A model generated the notes under the pieces. The model saw only the letters and a list, made by a program, of their open reading frames with translations, was not told the DNA's origin and made no database searches. 64,000 nucleotides of DNA from Cryobacterium luteum (lineage in GTDB: Bacteria; Actinomycetota; Actinomycetes; Actinomycetales; Microbacteriaceae). Every line of letters starts with the position of its first letter. Within the stretch, counting starts at the first letter, position 1. This document shows, in pieces, positions 7,350 to 16,955 of the stretch. The translations under genes were made by a program, and so were the position numbers. The stretch spans positions 186,001 through 250,000 of the forward strand of contig NZ_FOCN01000003.1 of the NCBI RefSeq assembly GCF_900110125.1, written 5' to 3'.

Positions 7350-9780
7350 ATGCGCACGACAACGAAAACGGCCACCCCGTCAGCTGACCTCCAGATTGCC
7401 GACAGCCATGATCTGATCCGCGTGCAGGGCGCCAGGGAAAACAATCTCAAAGACGTCAGCGTGGAGATTCCCAAGCGACGACTGACCGTGTTCACCGGCG
7501 TGTCCGGGTCCGGCAAGAGTTCGCTCGTCTTCGGTACCATCGCCGCTGAATCCCAGCGCATGATCAACGAGACGTACAGCACATTCGTGCAGGGGTTCAT
7601 GCCGACCCTGGCCCGGCCGGACGTCGACGTGCTCGACGGGCTGACGACCGCGATCATCGTCGACCAGGAGCGGATGGGCGCCAACGCGCGTTCCACGGTC
7701 GGTACGGCGACCGATGCGAACGCGCTGCTGCGCATCCTTTTCAGTCGACTCGGCCAGCCGTACCTCGGCTCGCCGCAGGCCTATTCCTTCAACGTCGCGT
7801 CAATCAGCGGAGCGGGCGCTGTCTCGATCGAACGCGGGGGAGCGACCGTGAAGGAACGCCGCAGCTTCAGTATCACTGGAGGAATGTGTTCCCGCTGCGA
7901 AGGTCGGGGATCGGTCACCGACATCGACCTGACGGCGCTCTACGACGAGCGCAAATCCATCAACGAGGGCGCACTCACGATCCCCGGGTACAGCATGGAC
8001 GGCTGGTTCGGTCGCATCTTCAACGGCTGTGGCTTCTTCGACGCGGACAAGCCGATCAGGGACTTCACCAAGAGGGAGCTGGCCGACCTCCTGCACAAGG
8101 AGCCAACAAAGATCAAAATCGAGGGCATCAACCTCACCTATGAGGGGCTGATTCCAAAAATCCAGAAATCGATGTTGAGCAAAGGCGTCGACACCCTGCA
8201 GCCGCACATTCGAGCGTTTGTCGAGCGGGCGGTTACATTCACGGTCTGCCCCGACTGCAACGGCACCCGACTCAACGAGGGAGCCCGATCGTCTAAAGTC
8301 CACGACGTGAGCATCGCGGATGCCTGCGCGATGCAGATCAGCGACCTCGCGGTCTGGGTGCGGGGGCTGGCTGAACCCTCCATCGCTCCGCTGCTCGCCT
8401 CCCTCCAGCACCTGCTGAACTCCTTCGTCGAGATCGGGTTGGGCTATCTGTCCCTCGACCGTTCCTCCGGCACCCTCTCCGGCGGCGAGTCGCAGCGAAC
8501 CAAGATGATCCGCCACCTCGGTGCCTCGCTCACCGACGTCACCTACGTCTTCGACGAGCCGACCATCGGGCTGCACCCCCACGACATCCAGCGGATGAAC
8601 ACCCTCCTGGTCCAGTTGCGCGACAAGGGCAACACGGTCCTCGTCGTGGAACACAAGCCGGAGATGATCATGATCGCCGACCACGTCATTGACTTGGGCC
8701 CTGGCGCCGGCAGTGACGGTGGCAGCATTGTGTTCGAGGGGTCCCTCGCTGGTCTTCGATCAAGCGGTACGCTGACCGGGCGGCACCTGGACGACCGTGC
8801 CGCCGTGAAACCGACGGTGCGCACACCGTCGGGGATCCTTCAGGTGCGCGGCGCCGACGCCCACAACCTGCAGCACGTCGATGTCGACATTCCGCTCGGC
8901 GTGCTGGCCGTACTCACCGGTGTGGCCGGCTCCGGCAAGAGCTCACTGATCCGGGGCTCCGTTTCGGGTCGGGACGGCGTGGTGACGGTAGATCAGGGCG
9001 CGATCAAGGGCTCCAGACGCAGCAACCCGGCGACCTACACGGGAATGCTCGAGCCCATCCGCAAGGCTTTCGCCAAGGCCAACGGGGTCAAACCTGCCCT
9101 GTTCAGTTCCAACTCAGAAGGGGCCTGCCCCAACTGCAACGGTGCCGGCGTCATCTATACCGACTTGGGGATGATGGCGGGCGTAGCCATACGCTGCGAG
9201 GTGTGTGAGGGAAAACGATTCCAGGCATCCGTTTTGGAATTCCGGCTCGGTGGTCATGATATCAGCGAGGTGCTGGCGATGTCTGTGACCGACGCCCACG
9301 AATTTTTTGGTGCGGGGGGAGGCGCGCATTCCTGCCGCCCACGCCGTGCTGGGCCGACTCGTCGACGTCGGGCTCGGTTATCTCAGCCTCGGCCAGCCGC
9401 TGCCGACACTGTCCGGTGGCGAACGGCAACGCCTCAAGCTCGCCACCAACATGGCCGAGAAGGGCGATGTCTACATTCTGGACGAACCGACCGCCGGTCT
9501 CCACCTGGCCGACGTGGAGAATCTGCTCGGCCTGCTCGATCGGATCGTGGATTCTGGAAAATCGGTCATTGTGATCGAGCATCACCAGGCTGTCATGGCG
9601 CACGCTGACTGGATCATCGATCTGGGCCCTGGGGCGGGTCACGACGGCGGCCGGATCGTCTTCGAGGGCACGCCCGCCGAGCTGGTGGTCGCTCGTTCGA
9701 CGCTTACGGGTGAACATCTGGCCGCTTACGTCGGTGCGGCGGCTGGCGGCAGAACCGGGGTCGAACCGCTCGGTCGCTGA
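7350..9780 (+). pseudogene. UvrA-like ABC ATPase (DrrC/UvrA2 type), frameshifted
   Basis: Two-ATPase-domain protein related to excinuclease subunit UvrA and to the Streptomyces daunorubicin-resistance protein DrrC. The first half has Walker A GVSGSGKSS, zinc-finger cysteines CSRCEGRG and CPDCNGTR, signature LSGGESQR and Walker B VFDEPTIGLHPHD. The second half has Walker [18 protein letters not shown] and CEVCEGKR, then LSGGERQR and ILDEPTAGLHLAD. The frame that starts at 7350 (RBS AGGAGAA) is broken at a run of six G at 9314-9319. Homology continues in the +1 frame from EARIPAAHAVLG to the stop at 9780. Removing one G restores one ORF of about 809 aa. Either a real lesion, a phase-variable or slippage site, or an assembly error. 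An intact product would bind or repair drug- or UV-damaged DNA, or protect against intercalating drugs. Confidence 0.85.
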
Positions 9781-9845
9781 CCGGTCGGTGCACCGCACCG
9801 GTCAAGCACATAGGGCCCCCTTCCCAGCCCCATACGACGCGACCG

Positions 9846-9875
9846 ATAATGCACATTATGTCAACAAGGTGACAT
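9846..9875. promoter_or_regulatory. Two overlapping inverted repeats, candidate operator
   Basis: Two adjoining dyads: ATAATG/CATTAT arms separated by 2 nt (9846-9859) and ATGTCA/TGACAT arms separated by 6 nt (9858-9875), sharing two bases. This AT-rich island stands out in very GC-rich surroundings and lies between the UvrA-like gene and a decayed regulator gene. It resembles dimeric repressor sites. The cognate regulator is unknown. Confidence 0.4.
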
Positions 9876-9959
9876 TCAGGTCCTCGGTTGTCCGACAGCG
9901 CAGATCGATCAGTGTCTCCCCGACCAACGTTCAGTCCGCTGTTGAGGGTTCGGTCTCGC

Positions 9960-10185
9960 TTCGCCGCGACGGTTCTCCGGATAGCCCGGTGTTTCCACCG
10001 CGACGAGGGGTGCGCGCCCGAGGCCCTCGCCCGGAACTGCTGCCGCTCCCCTGCCCGCCCGCAGCGACAGGGCTGCCAGCCCGAGTGCCTCGCTGGTTCC
10101 GGCGGTGACAATGATGTCGTCGGCCGTGCACACCACCCCGCGCGCGTGCCGCCGAGAGGTGCGCCCGATGACTCGTCGGGAACTC
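9960..10185 (-). pseudogene. Remnant of a MocR/PdxR-type (aminotransferase-like) regulator
   Basis: On the minus strand one frame reads GVVCTADDIIVTAGTSEALGL and then VAVETPGYPENR. These correspond to the start of the fold type I aminotransferase domain of GntR/MocR regulators (typical form: RGV..DPD.VVVTAGxxQALxL, then VAVExPGYP). The preceding stretch that would give LRxxLxxHLxxARG lies in another frame (SHRAHLSAARARG, about 10180-10131), so the gene is frameshifted. Neither the GntR helix-turn-helix nor the PLP-lysine region is recognisable, so only a fragment remains. The surrounding DNA (9781-10468) has no other convincing gene. Confidence 0.45.
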
Positions 10186-10468
10186 GCCGCGACGATCGTC
10201 TTGCGTATTCCGCTGCATGAGGTGAGCCTCAAGGTACGAACCGGGCCGCCGAGTGAGAGCGTCGACGACGGCGAAGACCGCACTGTCTGGGCCGGCGTGC
10301 TACCAATGACTACGACGTGGGAGCCACTAGAAGCGTCACCGCTCACCCAGAGGCGATCGCCGTGCCGACCTCGGTCCAGCGCCAGTGCGCTGGGAACGCA
10401 GCACTTCGCCAAGTCGCAGGGACACAGTAGGCACACTGGACGCAGTAGCCGCGCGGATCGCAAATCCG

Positions 10469-10690
10469 TCAGGACTGCGTTCGGTGAATCACCATGCCGA
10501 ACTCATTCACCGGTTCAAATGCGTCGCGATCCCACGCTCCGGGGTGGGTAACCGGACAGTTGACCACAGTGTTCCGGGTCGAATGATCGATACTGTGCTC
10601 GCCCATCGCATGGCCGCAAATCGGGCACGCCGGTAGGTCCGTCGCGGCCCGCTCGTCCGAACCGTTTGAGGTGTTCCTGTCCTGAATCAT
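10469..10690 (-). CDS. Small Cys/His-rich protein, putative zinc-binding
   Basis: A 73-residue protein that I do not recognise as a named family. It contains CPICGHAMGEH, then DHS, then VVNCP around residues 22-46, giving C-x2-C with nearby His and a later Cys, as in a small zinc ribbon. The C-terminal half (PGAWDRDAFEPVNEFGMVIH) looks like coding sequence without known motifs. ATG at 10690 was preferred to the in-frame upstream start at 10729 because it leaves a plausible GTGAGGG box. It lies 77 bases downstream of dhaM on the same strand and could be read through from it. Codon use and motif make it likely real, but function is unknown. Confidence 0.55.
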   Translation of the reverse strand: MIQDRNTSNGSDERAATDLPACPICGHAMGEHSIDHSTRNTVVNCPVTHPGAWDRDAFEPVNEFGMVIHRTQS

Positions 10691-10767
10691 GCCCTCACGA
10701 TACGCCGGATTGGACAAAAAGGCACGCAACTGCTATAACGCTTCGCCTCGACAGGGGGTCGGGACGG

Positions 10768-11517
10768 CTACGCCTCGCCGAAGCCTGATTTCAGCAGGTC
10801 TGCGAGGGCCGTGATCGCCGGCCCGGCTGTCGGATCGGTCGAGGCGAGCCGCACCGTGCTCCCCTTGGCCAGCCCGAGCGACATAATGCTCAACAGGCTC
10901 CGCGCATCCGTTCCGTTCACCGTGATGGGAACCGGGAACGTGCTCGCCAGGTTGACGAACTGGGCGGCTGGCCGGGCATGAAGGCCCTCCCTGTTGGTGA
11001 GGATCACCGTGCGTGAGATCGCACCGGAATCCGCCGAATCGGTGTGCGGCGGGGTGTCGTCTCGCGGTGTCCGGGTGGTCGTGTCGTGACCTCCAGCGGG
11101 AGATGGGTTAGGGCTGAGCGGCTGCAGCGCTGTCCGCGCGGCTGCCGCGACGGCGTTCAGCCCTCCCCCGGTTTCCGCGGCCACCGCCGCGGCCACCCCG
11201 CCCTCGACGAGCGGAGCATCGACGATCCGAACCTCGAGCTGCGCCGCCTCGTCGAGAAAATCGCGTGCCGTTTCCGCCGTCAGAATAGCCGAACCGAGAT
11301 CACAAAGAATCACGACTCCTCCGCCGGCATCTGCCGCTGTGATCGCGTTGCTGATCTTGTCGAAGCTGGTGCCGATCCCGCCGGAATCCGTCCCCCCAGC
11401 AGCAATGAGCTGGGTGGTCGGCGCCATCTGCCGCGCGAGTTCGACCAACCCCGTCGCTATCTTCTCGCTGTGGGACACAAAAACGATTCCCACGCGCTGA
11501 GCGGATGCCGACGCCAT
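10768..11517 (-). CDS. dhaM: PTS-dependent dihydroxyacetone kinase phosphotransferase subunit DhaM (EIIA-HPr fusion)
   Basis: Phosphoryl donor subunit of the PEP-dependent dihydroxyacetone kinase. Residues 1-130 form the mannose-type EIIA domain with active-site His16 (FVSHSEK). After a Pro/Thr-rich linker (about 132-165) comes an HPr domain with His180 in REGLHARPAA and the regulatory-serine region SLLSIMSLGLAKGS. The Enzyme I fragment found at the end of E. coli DhaM is absent; two-domain forms are usual in Gram-positives. It passes phosphate from the PTS to the ADP bound in DhaL. Its ATG overlaps the dhaL stop (TGATG). Confidence 0.94.
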   Translation of the reverse strand: MASASAQRVGIVFVSHSEKIATGLVELARQMAPTTQLIAAGGTDSGGIGTSFDKISNAITAADAGGGVVILCDLGSAILTAETARDFLDEAAQLEVRIVDAPLVEGGVAAAVAAETGGGLNAVAAAARTALQPLSPNPSPAGGHDTTTRTPRDDTPPHTDSADSGAISRTVILTNREGLHARPAAQFVNLASTFPVPITVNGTDARSLLSIMSLGLAKGSTVRLASTDPTAGPAITALADLLKSGFGEA

Positions 11518-12227
11518 CAGGCCCGGCCCACATCGGCGGCGGCCCGAAGCAGCAGCGAGGTCGACTGGGCACCGGGATCGCGGTGGCCGATCGCTCGCTC
11601 CCCGAGGTAACTCGCCCGACCCTTACGTGCGATCAGCGGTTCCGTGGCCTGCGCACCGGATGCTGCGGCATCCGCTGCGATCAGCAGTACCTCGTCCACG
11701 GCCGATCCGGCCGCCTGCGCTGCTGCCGCCGCGTTGACCGCGGGCGTCCAGGCGTCGATCATGGTCTTGTCACCCTCCTCGGCTTTGCCGCGCAGCACGA
11801 TGCCGTCACGCGCCGCGGTCAGCAGAGCGACGAGTGCGGCCGCGTCGAGGCACCTTGCCGACCCGACGGCTCCGGCTGCTTTGAGAAATGCCGTACCGTA
11901 CAGCGGCCCGGCGGCGCCTCCCACGGTTGAGATGAGAGTGGTGGCGACGAGCTTGAGCACCGCGCCGGGGGTGGACTCGTCGACCAGATCGTTCAGCTTG
12001 GACAGGACTGCCTGAAATCCTCGATCCATGTTCTCACCGTGATCGCCGTCGCCGATGTCCCGGTCAAGGGTGTTGAGCGCGGCACGTTCGGCGGCGAGCA
12101 CCTCGGCACTGCGCCGAATCCAGCCAACGGTCCAGGCGGCGTCGAGCGTGAGCGAGGCCGTACCGGGCGCTCTGTCGCCCAGATCTGCGTCAGCGTTGGC
12201 CGTGTCTGATTGTTCTTCGGGGGTCAT
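11517..12227 (-). CDS. dhaL: Dihydroxyacetone kinase ADP-binding subunit DhaL
   Basis: All-helical nucleotide-binding subunit (236 aa) that holds ADP permanently and transfers its beta-phosphate-linked phosphoryl group to dihydroxyacetone on DhaK. The Mg/nucleotide site is visible as DIGDGDHGENMDRG, followed by the lid loop STVGGAAGPLYGTAF and the C-terminal GRASYLGERAIGHRDPGA segment. The ATG at 12227 has an AAGGAGA Shine-Dalgarno; the longer in-frame start at 12284 overlaps dhaK and lacks one. About 28 Asp/Ala-rich residues precede the conserved domain. It lies 11 bases from the dhaK stop. Confidence 0.94.
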   Translation of the reverse strand: MTPEEQSDTANADADLGDRAPGTASLTLDAAWTVGWIRRSAEVLAAERAALNTLDRDIGDGDHGENMDRGFQAVLSKLNDLVDESTPGAVLKLVATTLISTVGGAAGPLYGTAFLKAAGAVGSARCLDAAALVALLTAARDGIVLRGKAEEGDKTMIDAWTPAVNAAAAAQAAGSAVDEVLLIAADAAASGAQATEPLIARKGRASYLGERAIGHRDPGAQSTSLLLRAAADVGRA

Positions 12228-12238
12228 CGACTCTCCTT

Positions 12239-13240
12239 CTACCGTCCCCACCGTAGCGCCGCTGTCTGCACCGGGGCATCCCACAAGCTGGTGAGTTCCT
12301 CATCGAGCTTGAGAACGGAAATGGAGGTGCCGGCCATTTCGAGACTTGTCGTGTAGTTGCCAACGAGACTGCGGGTGACGGTGATTCCCTTCTCCGCGAG
12401 CACTTCGGCGGCGCGGCGAAACACGATGTACAGCTCAACCTGAGGTGTTCCGCCCATGCCGTTGACAAATAGGAGTACAGCGTCGCCAGCAACAAAGGGC
12501 AGGTCGTCGAGTATGGGAGCCAGCAGTCGGTCGACGATGGCGTCGGCCGGTTCGAGCTTGATACGCTCCCGCCCTGGCTCGCCGTGAATTCCAATACCGA
12601 TCTCGATCTCGTCGTCAGCGAGCACGAAGCTCGGCTCCCCCGCGTGCGGCACCACACAGGGGGTCAGCGCGACGCCCATGGTGCGCACACGAGAGTTCAC
12701 TTTCTCCGCGACGGCGACGACGGCAGCCAGATCATCGCCGCGTTCAGCGGCAGCCCCGGTGATCTTCTCCACCAGCACCGTTCCGGCCACGCCGCGGCGC
12801 CCCGCAGTGTACAGCGAGTCCTTGACCGCCACATCGTCGTTGATGATGACGGCGCGCACCTCGATACCTTCAGCGGATGCGAGATCGGCCGCGGTCTCAA
12901 AGTTCAAGACGTCCCCGGTGTAGTTCTTCACGAGGTGCAGCACCCCGGCGCCGCCATCGACGACCTGAGTCGCCGCGAGGATCGGGTCGGGTGTCGGCGA
13001 CGTGAACACGGCTCCCGGTACGGCGGCATCCAGCATTCCGTACCCGACGAACCCGCCGTGGAGTGGCTCATGACCGCTTCCACCGCCGCTGACAATGCCC
13101 ACTTTGCCGTGCACGGGGGCATCGCTGCGTGCGATGAAGATCGGGTCGTGCGAGACGCGCACGATATCGCCGTGCGCTGCTTCGAATCCGGCGACGGCCT
13201 CGATGACGACGTTCTTGGGATCGTTGATGAGCTTCTTCAT
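12239..13240 (-). CDS. dhaK: Dihydroxyacetone kinase substrate-binding subunit DhaK
   Basis: Binds dihydroxyacetone covalently through a hemiaminal to His and presents it to DhaL, giving dihydroxyacetone phosphate for glycolysis. The expected His219 is in [10 protein letters not shown], and the substrate-pocket loop [12 protein letters not shown] is at residues 52-63. Length (333 aa) is normal. The start MKKLIND matches the usual DhaK N-terminus; an ATG two codons upstream (13246) is the alternative. The minus-strand frame stays open far upstream, but that part is the antisense of glpF and is not coding. First gene of dhaKLM, divergent from glpF. Confidence 0.95.
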   Translation of the reverse strand: MKKLINDPKNVVIEAVAGFEAAHGDIVRVSHDPIFIARSDAPVHGKVGIVSGGGSGHEPLHGGFVGYGMLDAAVPGAVFTSPTPDPILAATQVVDGGAGVLHLVKNYTGDVLNFETAADLASAEGIEVRAVIINDDVAVKDSLYTAGRRGVAGTVLVEKITGAAAERGDDLAAVVAVAEKVNSRVRTMGVALTPCVVPHAGEPSFVLADDEIEIGIGIHGEPGRERIKLEPADAIVDRLLAPILDDLPFVAGDAVLLFVNGMGGTPQVELYIVFRRAAEVLAEKGITVTRSLVGNYTTSLEMAGTSISVLKLDEELTSLWDAPVQTAALRWGR

Positions 13241-13332
13241 GACCATCCATTCACTCGGTAATGCCACGGTTCGAATAGGGAGCTGACGGTGCGGGCGACA
13301 CTGCCCAAGATGCCATTTTCCCACGGTCAACA

Positions 13333-13349
13333 TACGCGCTTCGCGCGTA
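13333..13349. promoter_or_regulatory. Palindrome in the dhaK-glpF divergent promoter region
   Basis: Perfect inverted repeat TACGCGC-TTC-GCGCGTA in the 237-base gap (13241-13477) between dhaK and glpF. Its position between two divergent C3-metabolism operons suggests a shared operator, although it could also be a transcript hairpin. I see no clear -35/-10 pair nearby. Confidence 0.4.
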
Positions 13350-13477
13350 CGCGGTAAGGGACGGGAAGCAACTCCACCAGCCCATTCCCCTCGATCACAC
13401 CCCGCGCTATGTTGTTTGCCAACCGCTCGCCGCAGAGGGGCAGCTTCGGCATCCCCGGCCTGATCAGAAAGGTTCTC

Positions 13478-14242
13478 GTGGAAAATATCGGAGCTGTATT
13501 CGTCTCGGAGCTCGTTGGAACTGCCATGCTGGTCCTCTTGGGCACCGGCGTGGTCGCCAACGTCGCCTTGGCCAAGAACAAGGGCCTCGGGGGCGGTTTC
13601 CTCATGGTGACCATCGGCTGGGGCTTCGCCGTCTTCGCAGGCGTCATGGTCGCCTACCGTTCGGGTGGACACCTCAATCCCGCCGTCACCCTGGGGCTCG
13701 TCGCCCACGGTGACTCGACATTCGGAAACCTGGAGGTTCCGGTCAACGCGGTCTCCGTGCTCACCTACATCGGCGCACAGATGATCGGAGCCGTGCTCGG
13801 CGCCGTGGCCTGCTGGCTCGCCTACAAGCAACACTTCGACGCCGAGCCGGATCCGGCGAACAAGCTCGGTGTCTTCTCGACCGGGCCGGCCATCCGCTCG
13901 TACGGCTGGAACCTCGTGACCGAAATCATCGGCACCTTCGTGCTGGTCTTCGTCGTCATAGCGTTCGGCAGGCAGGGCGAAGCCAGCGGTCTTGCCGCCC
14001 TCGGGCCACTCCCCGTTGCACTGCTCGTGATCGTCATCGGTACGTCGCTCGGCGGCCCGACCGGGTACGCCATCAACCCTGCCCGAGACCTCGGTCCACG
14101 GATCGCGCACTTCATCCTGCCGATCAAAGGCAAGGGCGGCTCCGACTGGGCCTACTCCTGGGTCCCCGTCGTCGGCCCCGTCATCGGCGGTCTGCTGGCC
14201 GGGTGGGCTGCGCTGCTTCTCCTGCCCCTGCTGACCTCCTAA
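13478..14242 (+). CDS. glpF: Glycerol uptake facilitator (MIP/aquaporin family)
   Basis: Six-helix channel with two half-helices carrying the NPA boxes ([11 protein letters not shown] and [12 protein letters not shown]). The Asp directly after the second NPAR is the marker of glyceroporins as opposed to water-only channels, so glycerol is the likely solute. I chose GTG at 13478 (RBS AAAGG) because helix 1 begins there with [17 protein letters not shown]; the frame extends to 13409 without support. Located 91 bases upstream of glpK with a hairpin between them, forming a glycerol-uptake and phosphorylation operon. Confidence 0.93.
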   Translation: MENIGAVFVSELVGTAMLVLLGTGVVANVALAKNKGLGGGFLMVTIGWGFAVFAGVMVAYRSGGHLNPAVTLGLVAHGDSTFGNLEVPVNAVSVLTYIGAQMIGAVLGAVACWLAYKQHFDAEPDPANKLGVFSTGPAIRSYGWNLVTEIIGTFVLVFVVIAFGRQGEASGLAALGPLPVALLVIVIGTSLGGPTGYAINPARDLGPRIAHFILPIKGKGGSDWAYSWVPVVGPVIGGLLAGWAALLLLPLLTS

Positions 14243-14250
14243 ACCGAACG

Positions 14251-14282
14251 AACGGGCCGGTTCCCCAGCGGACCGGTCCGTT
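14251..14282 (+). terminator. Hairpin between glpF and glpK
   Basis: Arms 14251-14261 and 14272-14282 pair over 11 bp with one G-U, loop 10 nt. It lacks a T-tract, so it may be a partial terminator or an mRNA stabiliser that sets glpF above glpK levels. Confidence 0.45.
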
Positions 14283-14333
14283 GTCGTGCACACAACATGA
14301 CGTCTGAACGATTCAAGAAAAGGACACCCACCA

Positions 14334-15848
14334 ATGACTGATTACATTCTCGCCATCGATCAGGGAACCACCAGTTCCCGCGCCATCATCTTCGACAAGG
14401 CCGGCTCGATCGTGTCGACCGGGCAGCTCGAACACGAGCAGATTTTTCCGCAGGCCGGCTGGGTCGAGCACAACCCGAAAGAGATCTGGGACAACACCCG
14501 TGAAGTGATCGGGCAGGCTCTGTCCAAGGCCAATCTCACCCGGCACGATATCCAAGCCATCGGCATCACCAACCAACGCGAAACGGCTGTGGTCTGGGAT
14601 AGGACAACCGGTGTTCCCGTCTACAACGCCATCGTCTGGCAGGATACCCGCACGCAGCCGATCGTCGATCGTCTCGCCGCCGACGGAGGCGTCGAACGTT
14701 TCAAGAAGAAGGTCGGGCTACCGCTGGCCACCTATTTCTCCGGGACCAAAATCGTCTGGATCCTCGAAAACGTTGAGGGCGCCAGGGCGAAAGCGGATGC
14801 CGGCGACCTGCTCTTCGGAACAACGGACTCCTGGGTGCTGTGGAACCTGACCGGCGGAGTGGACGGCGGAGTGCACGCCACCGACGTGACCAACGCGAGC
14901 CGCACCTTGTTCATGGACCTGGAGTCCCTGCAATGGGACGACGAGATCCTCGCCATTTTCGACGTGCCGAAGTCGATGCTGCCGTCGATCCGCTCATCGT
15001 CTGAGGTCTACGGCACCGCGCACACCTCGAGCCTGCTCCGCGAGGTGCCGGTGGCAGGAATTCTCGGCGACCAGCAGGCCGCGACGTTCGGTCAGGCGGC
15101 GTTCGACCAGGGCGAAGCCAAGAACACCTACGGCACGGGAAACTTTCTGATCTTCAATACCGGAACCGAGATCGTGCACTCCAAGAACGGCCTCCTGACT
15201 ACCCTGGGGTACAAACTCGGGGACGCCGCTCCGCATTACGCCCTGGAGGGTTCCATCGCCGTCACCGGGGCTTTGGTGCAGTGGATGCGCGACAACCTCG
15301 GCATGATCAGCTCGGCCGCTGAGATTGAAAGCCTGGCGAAAACCGTCGACGACAACGGCGGAGCCTACTTCGTGCCGGCTTTTTCGGGGCTGTTCGCCCC
15401 CTACTGGCGTTCCGACGCCCGCGGCGCGCTGGTCGGACTCACCCGGTTCGTGAACAAGGGACATATAGCCCGCGCGGCACTGGAGGCGACGGCGTTCCAG
15501 ACTCGAGAGGTGATCGATGCGGTCAACGTCGACTCCGGCGTTCCCCTCACCGAGATCAAGGTTGACGGCGGCATGATCGCGAACAATCTGCTCATGCAGT
15601 TCCAGGCCGACATCCTGGGTGTTCCCGTGGTGCGACCGGTCGTCGCCGAGACAACCGCGTTAGGCGCCGCTTACGCCGCGGGCCTTGCGGTCGGCTTCTG
15701 GAGCGGTCTCGACGAACTGCGCACCAACTGGCAGGAAGACAGCCGGTGGACGCCCAAGATGGACGAGGCCGAACGCAACCGCCAGTTGCGCAACTGGAAG
15801 AAGGCGGTCACGAAAACCTTCGGCTGGGTCGACGAGGACGTTCTGTAG
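14334..15848 (+). CDS. glpK: Glycerol kinase
   Basis: FGGY-family kinase that converts glycerol plus ATP to sn-glycerol 3-phosphate and so traps glycerol entering through GlpF. N-terminal ATP/phosphate loop [15 protein letters not shown], substrate-binding [10 protein letters not shown], and the FGGY signatures VWQDTRT and LKVDGG-type ([16 protein letters not shown]) near the C-terminus. Length (504 aa) is standard. The ATG follows an AAAAGGA Shine-Dalgarno. The PTS-responsive His seen in Firmicute enzymes is not evident to me. No glpD is nearby. Confidence 0.96.
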   Translation: MTDYILAIDQGTTSSRAIIFDKAGSIVSTGQLEHEQIFPQAGWVEHNPKEIWDNTREVIGQALSKANLTRHDIQAIGITNQRETAVVWDRTTGVPVYNAIVWQDTRTQPIVDRLAADGGVERFKKKVGLPLATYFSGTKIVWILENVEGARAKADAGDLLFGTTDSWVLWNLTGGVDGGVHATDVTNASRTLFMDLESLQWDDEILAIFDVPKSMLPSIRSSSEVYGTAHTSSLLREVPVAGILGDQQAATFGQAAFDQGEAKNTYGTGNFLIFNTGTEIVHSKNGLLTTLGYKLGDAAPHYALEGSIAVTGALVQWMRDNLGMISSAAEIESLAKTVDDNGGAYFVPAFSGLFAPYWRSDARGALVGLTRFVNKGHIARAALEATAFQTREVIDAVNVDSGVPLTEIKVDGGMIANNLLMQFQADILGVPVVRPVVAETTALGAAYAAGLAVGFWSGLDELRTNWQEDSRWTPKMDEAERNRQLRNWKKAVTKTFGWVDEDVL

Positions 15849-15857
15849 GGCGCCGAT

Positions 15858-15879
15858 TCGCCGCATCATCCTGCGGCGA
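15858..15879. terminator. Hairpin terminator between glpK and trpD
   Basis: 8-bp perfect inverted repeat (15858-15865 and 15872-15879, loop 6 nt) between convergent genes; no T-tract. Confidence 0.5.
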
Positions 15880-15902
15880 TCACTACCTGCGGCGACCCGG
15901 AA

Positions 15903-16955
15903 TCACACCTGGGTCGCCGCAATCCACGCCGCCAGCTTGGATGTCGCGGCACCGGAGTCGACTGCATCGGCAGCGACGGCCATCTTGTCGCGAAATCTGT
16001 CGAGAATGGCCACCTGCATCTGTGAGTAGTCGTTGGCCAGGTCGAAGGCGACGAGCCCGGCGGCGGCGTTGAGCAACACGATGTCGCGAATAGGACCAGG
16101 CTCGCCGGAAAGAACGGAGTGCACGACCTCCGCATTATGTTGCGGCGTGCCGCCCACCAGATCGCTGATCTGCGCGCGCTTGATGCCCAAATCTCTGGGG
16201 TCGATGTCGTGCTCGGTCACCAAACCGCGGGACACCTCCCAAACGTGACTGTGCCCGGTCGTGGTCAGTTCGTCGAGCCCGTCATCGCCGCGAAAGACCA
16301 GGGCCGTCGCGCCGCGGGTCTGGAACACGCCCACGAAGAGCGGAACCCGGTCAAGGTTGGCCACCCCGACAGCGGATGCCTCCGGCCGCGCCGGATTGCA
16401 CAGCGGTCCGAGGTAGTTGAACACGGTCGGGATCCCCAACTCTTTGCGGGTGAGGGCCGCATGTCGAAATCCGGGATGGAATGCCGCCGCATACGCGAAC
16501 GTGATCCCTGTCTCCTTGAACACTTGCGCCACGCGCGTCGCATCCCGGGACAGGTCGATCCCCAATTCACCGAGCACGTCCGAAGACCCGGAAGCCGAGC
16601 TGGCGGCACGGTTACCGTGCTTGACAATTGGCACACCGGCTGCCGCGCACACGATCGACGCCATCGTGGAAATATTCACCGTACCGAACCGGTCACCACC
16701 GGTTCCGACGATGTCGAGGGCCATTGGGTCAACCGGAAGCGCGACGGCCTGCTCGAGGATCGCATCCCGGAATCCGACAATCTCGTCGACGGTTTCGCCC
16801 TTGGCGCGAAGCGCGACTAAGAACGCCCCTAACTGGGATGGGGAGGCCTCACCGAGCATGATCCGTTCCATGCTCCAGGCGGCATCCGCAACACTCAGGT
16901 CACGTCCGTCGAGAAGGGAACTTAATATGTTTGGCCAAGACTGCGATTCGAGCAT
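15903..16955 (-). CDS. trpD: Anthranilate phosphoribosyltransferase
   Basis: Second step of tryptophan synthesis, joining anthranilate and PRPP to phosphoribosylanthranilate. The PRPP-binding loop is DIVGTGGDRFGTVNIST (about residues 81-97), followed by KHGNRAASSASGSSDVLGELG and the anthranilate-site FHPGFRHA and FNYLGPLCNP segments. Length (350 aa) is normal. It stands alone here, away from other trp genes, and diverges from ctaE; this isolated position near the cytochrome oxidase genes is common in actinobacteria. Start ATG 16955 is preceded by AGGACC, and a TAAGAT box lies 7 nt upstream. Confidence 0.95.
   Translation of the reverse strand: MLESQSWPNILSSLLDGRDLSVADAAWSMERIMLGEASPSQLGAFLVALRAKGETVDEIVGFRDAILEQAVALPVDPMALDIVGTGGDRFGTVNISTMASIVCAAAGVPIVKHGNRAASSASGSSDVLGELGIDLSRDATRVAQVFKETGITFAYAAAFHPGFRHAALTRKELGIPTVFNYLGPLCNPARPEASAVGVANLDRVPLFVGVFQTRGATALVFRGDDGLDELTTTGHSHVWEVSRGLVTEHDIDPRDLGIKRAQISDLVGGTPQHNAEVVHSVLSGEPGPIRDIVLLNAAAGLVAFDLANDYSQMQVAILDRFRDKMAVAADAVDSGAATSKLAAWIAATQV

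Noticed and set aside
9704-10111. Open frames on either strand after the UvrA-like gene (132 and 135 aa)
   Set aside because: They overlap the end of the ATPase gene and carry no recognisable domain; the only homology in the region is the broken MocR fragment.
12239-14293. 684-residue minus-strand open frame covering dhaK and the whole of glpF
   Set aside because: Only the part from 13240 downward is DhaK. The rest is the antisense of glpF, low in complexity and without homology features.
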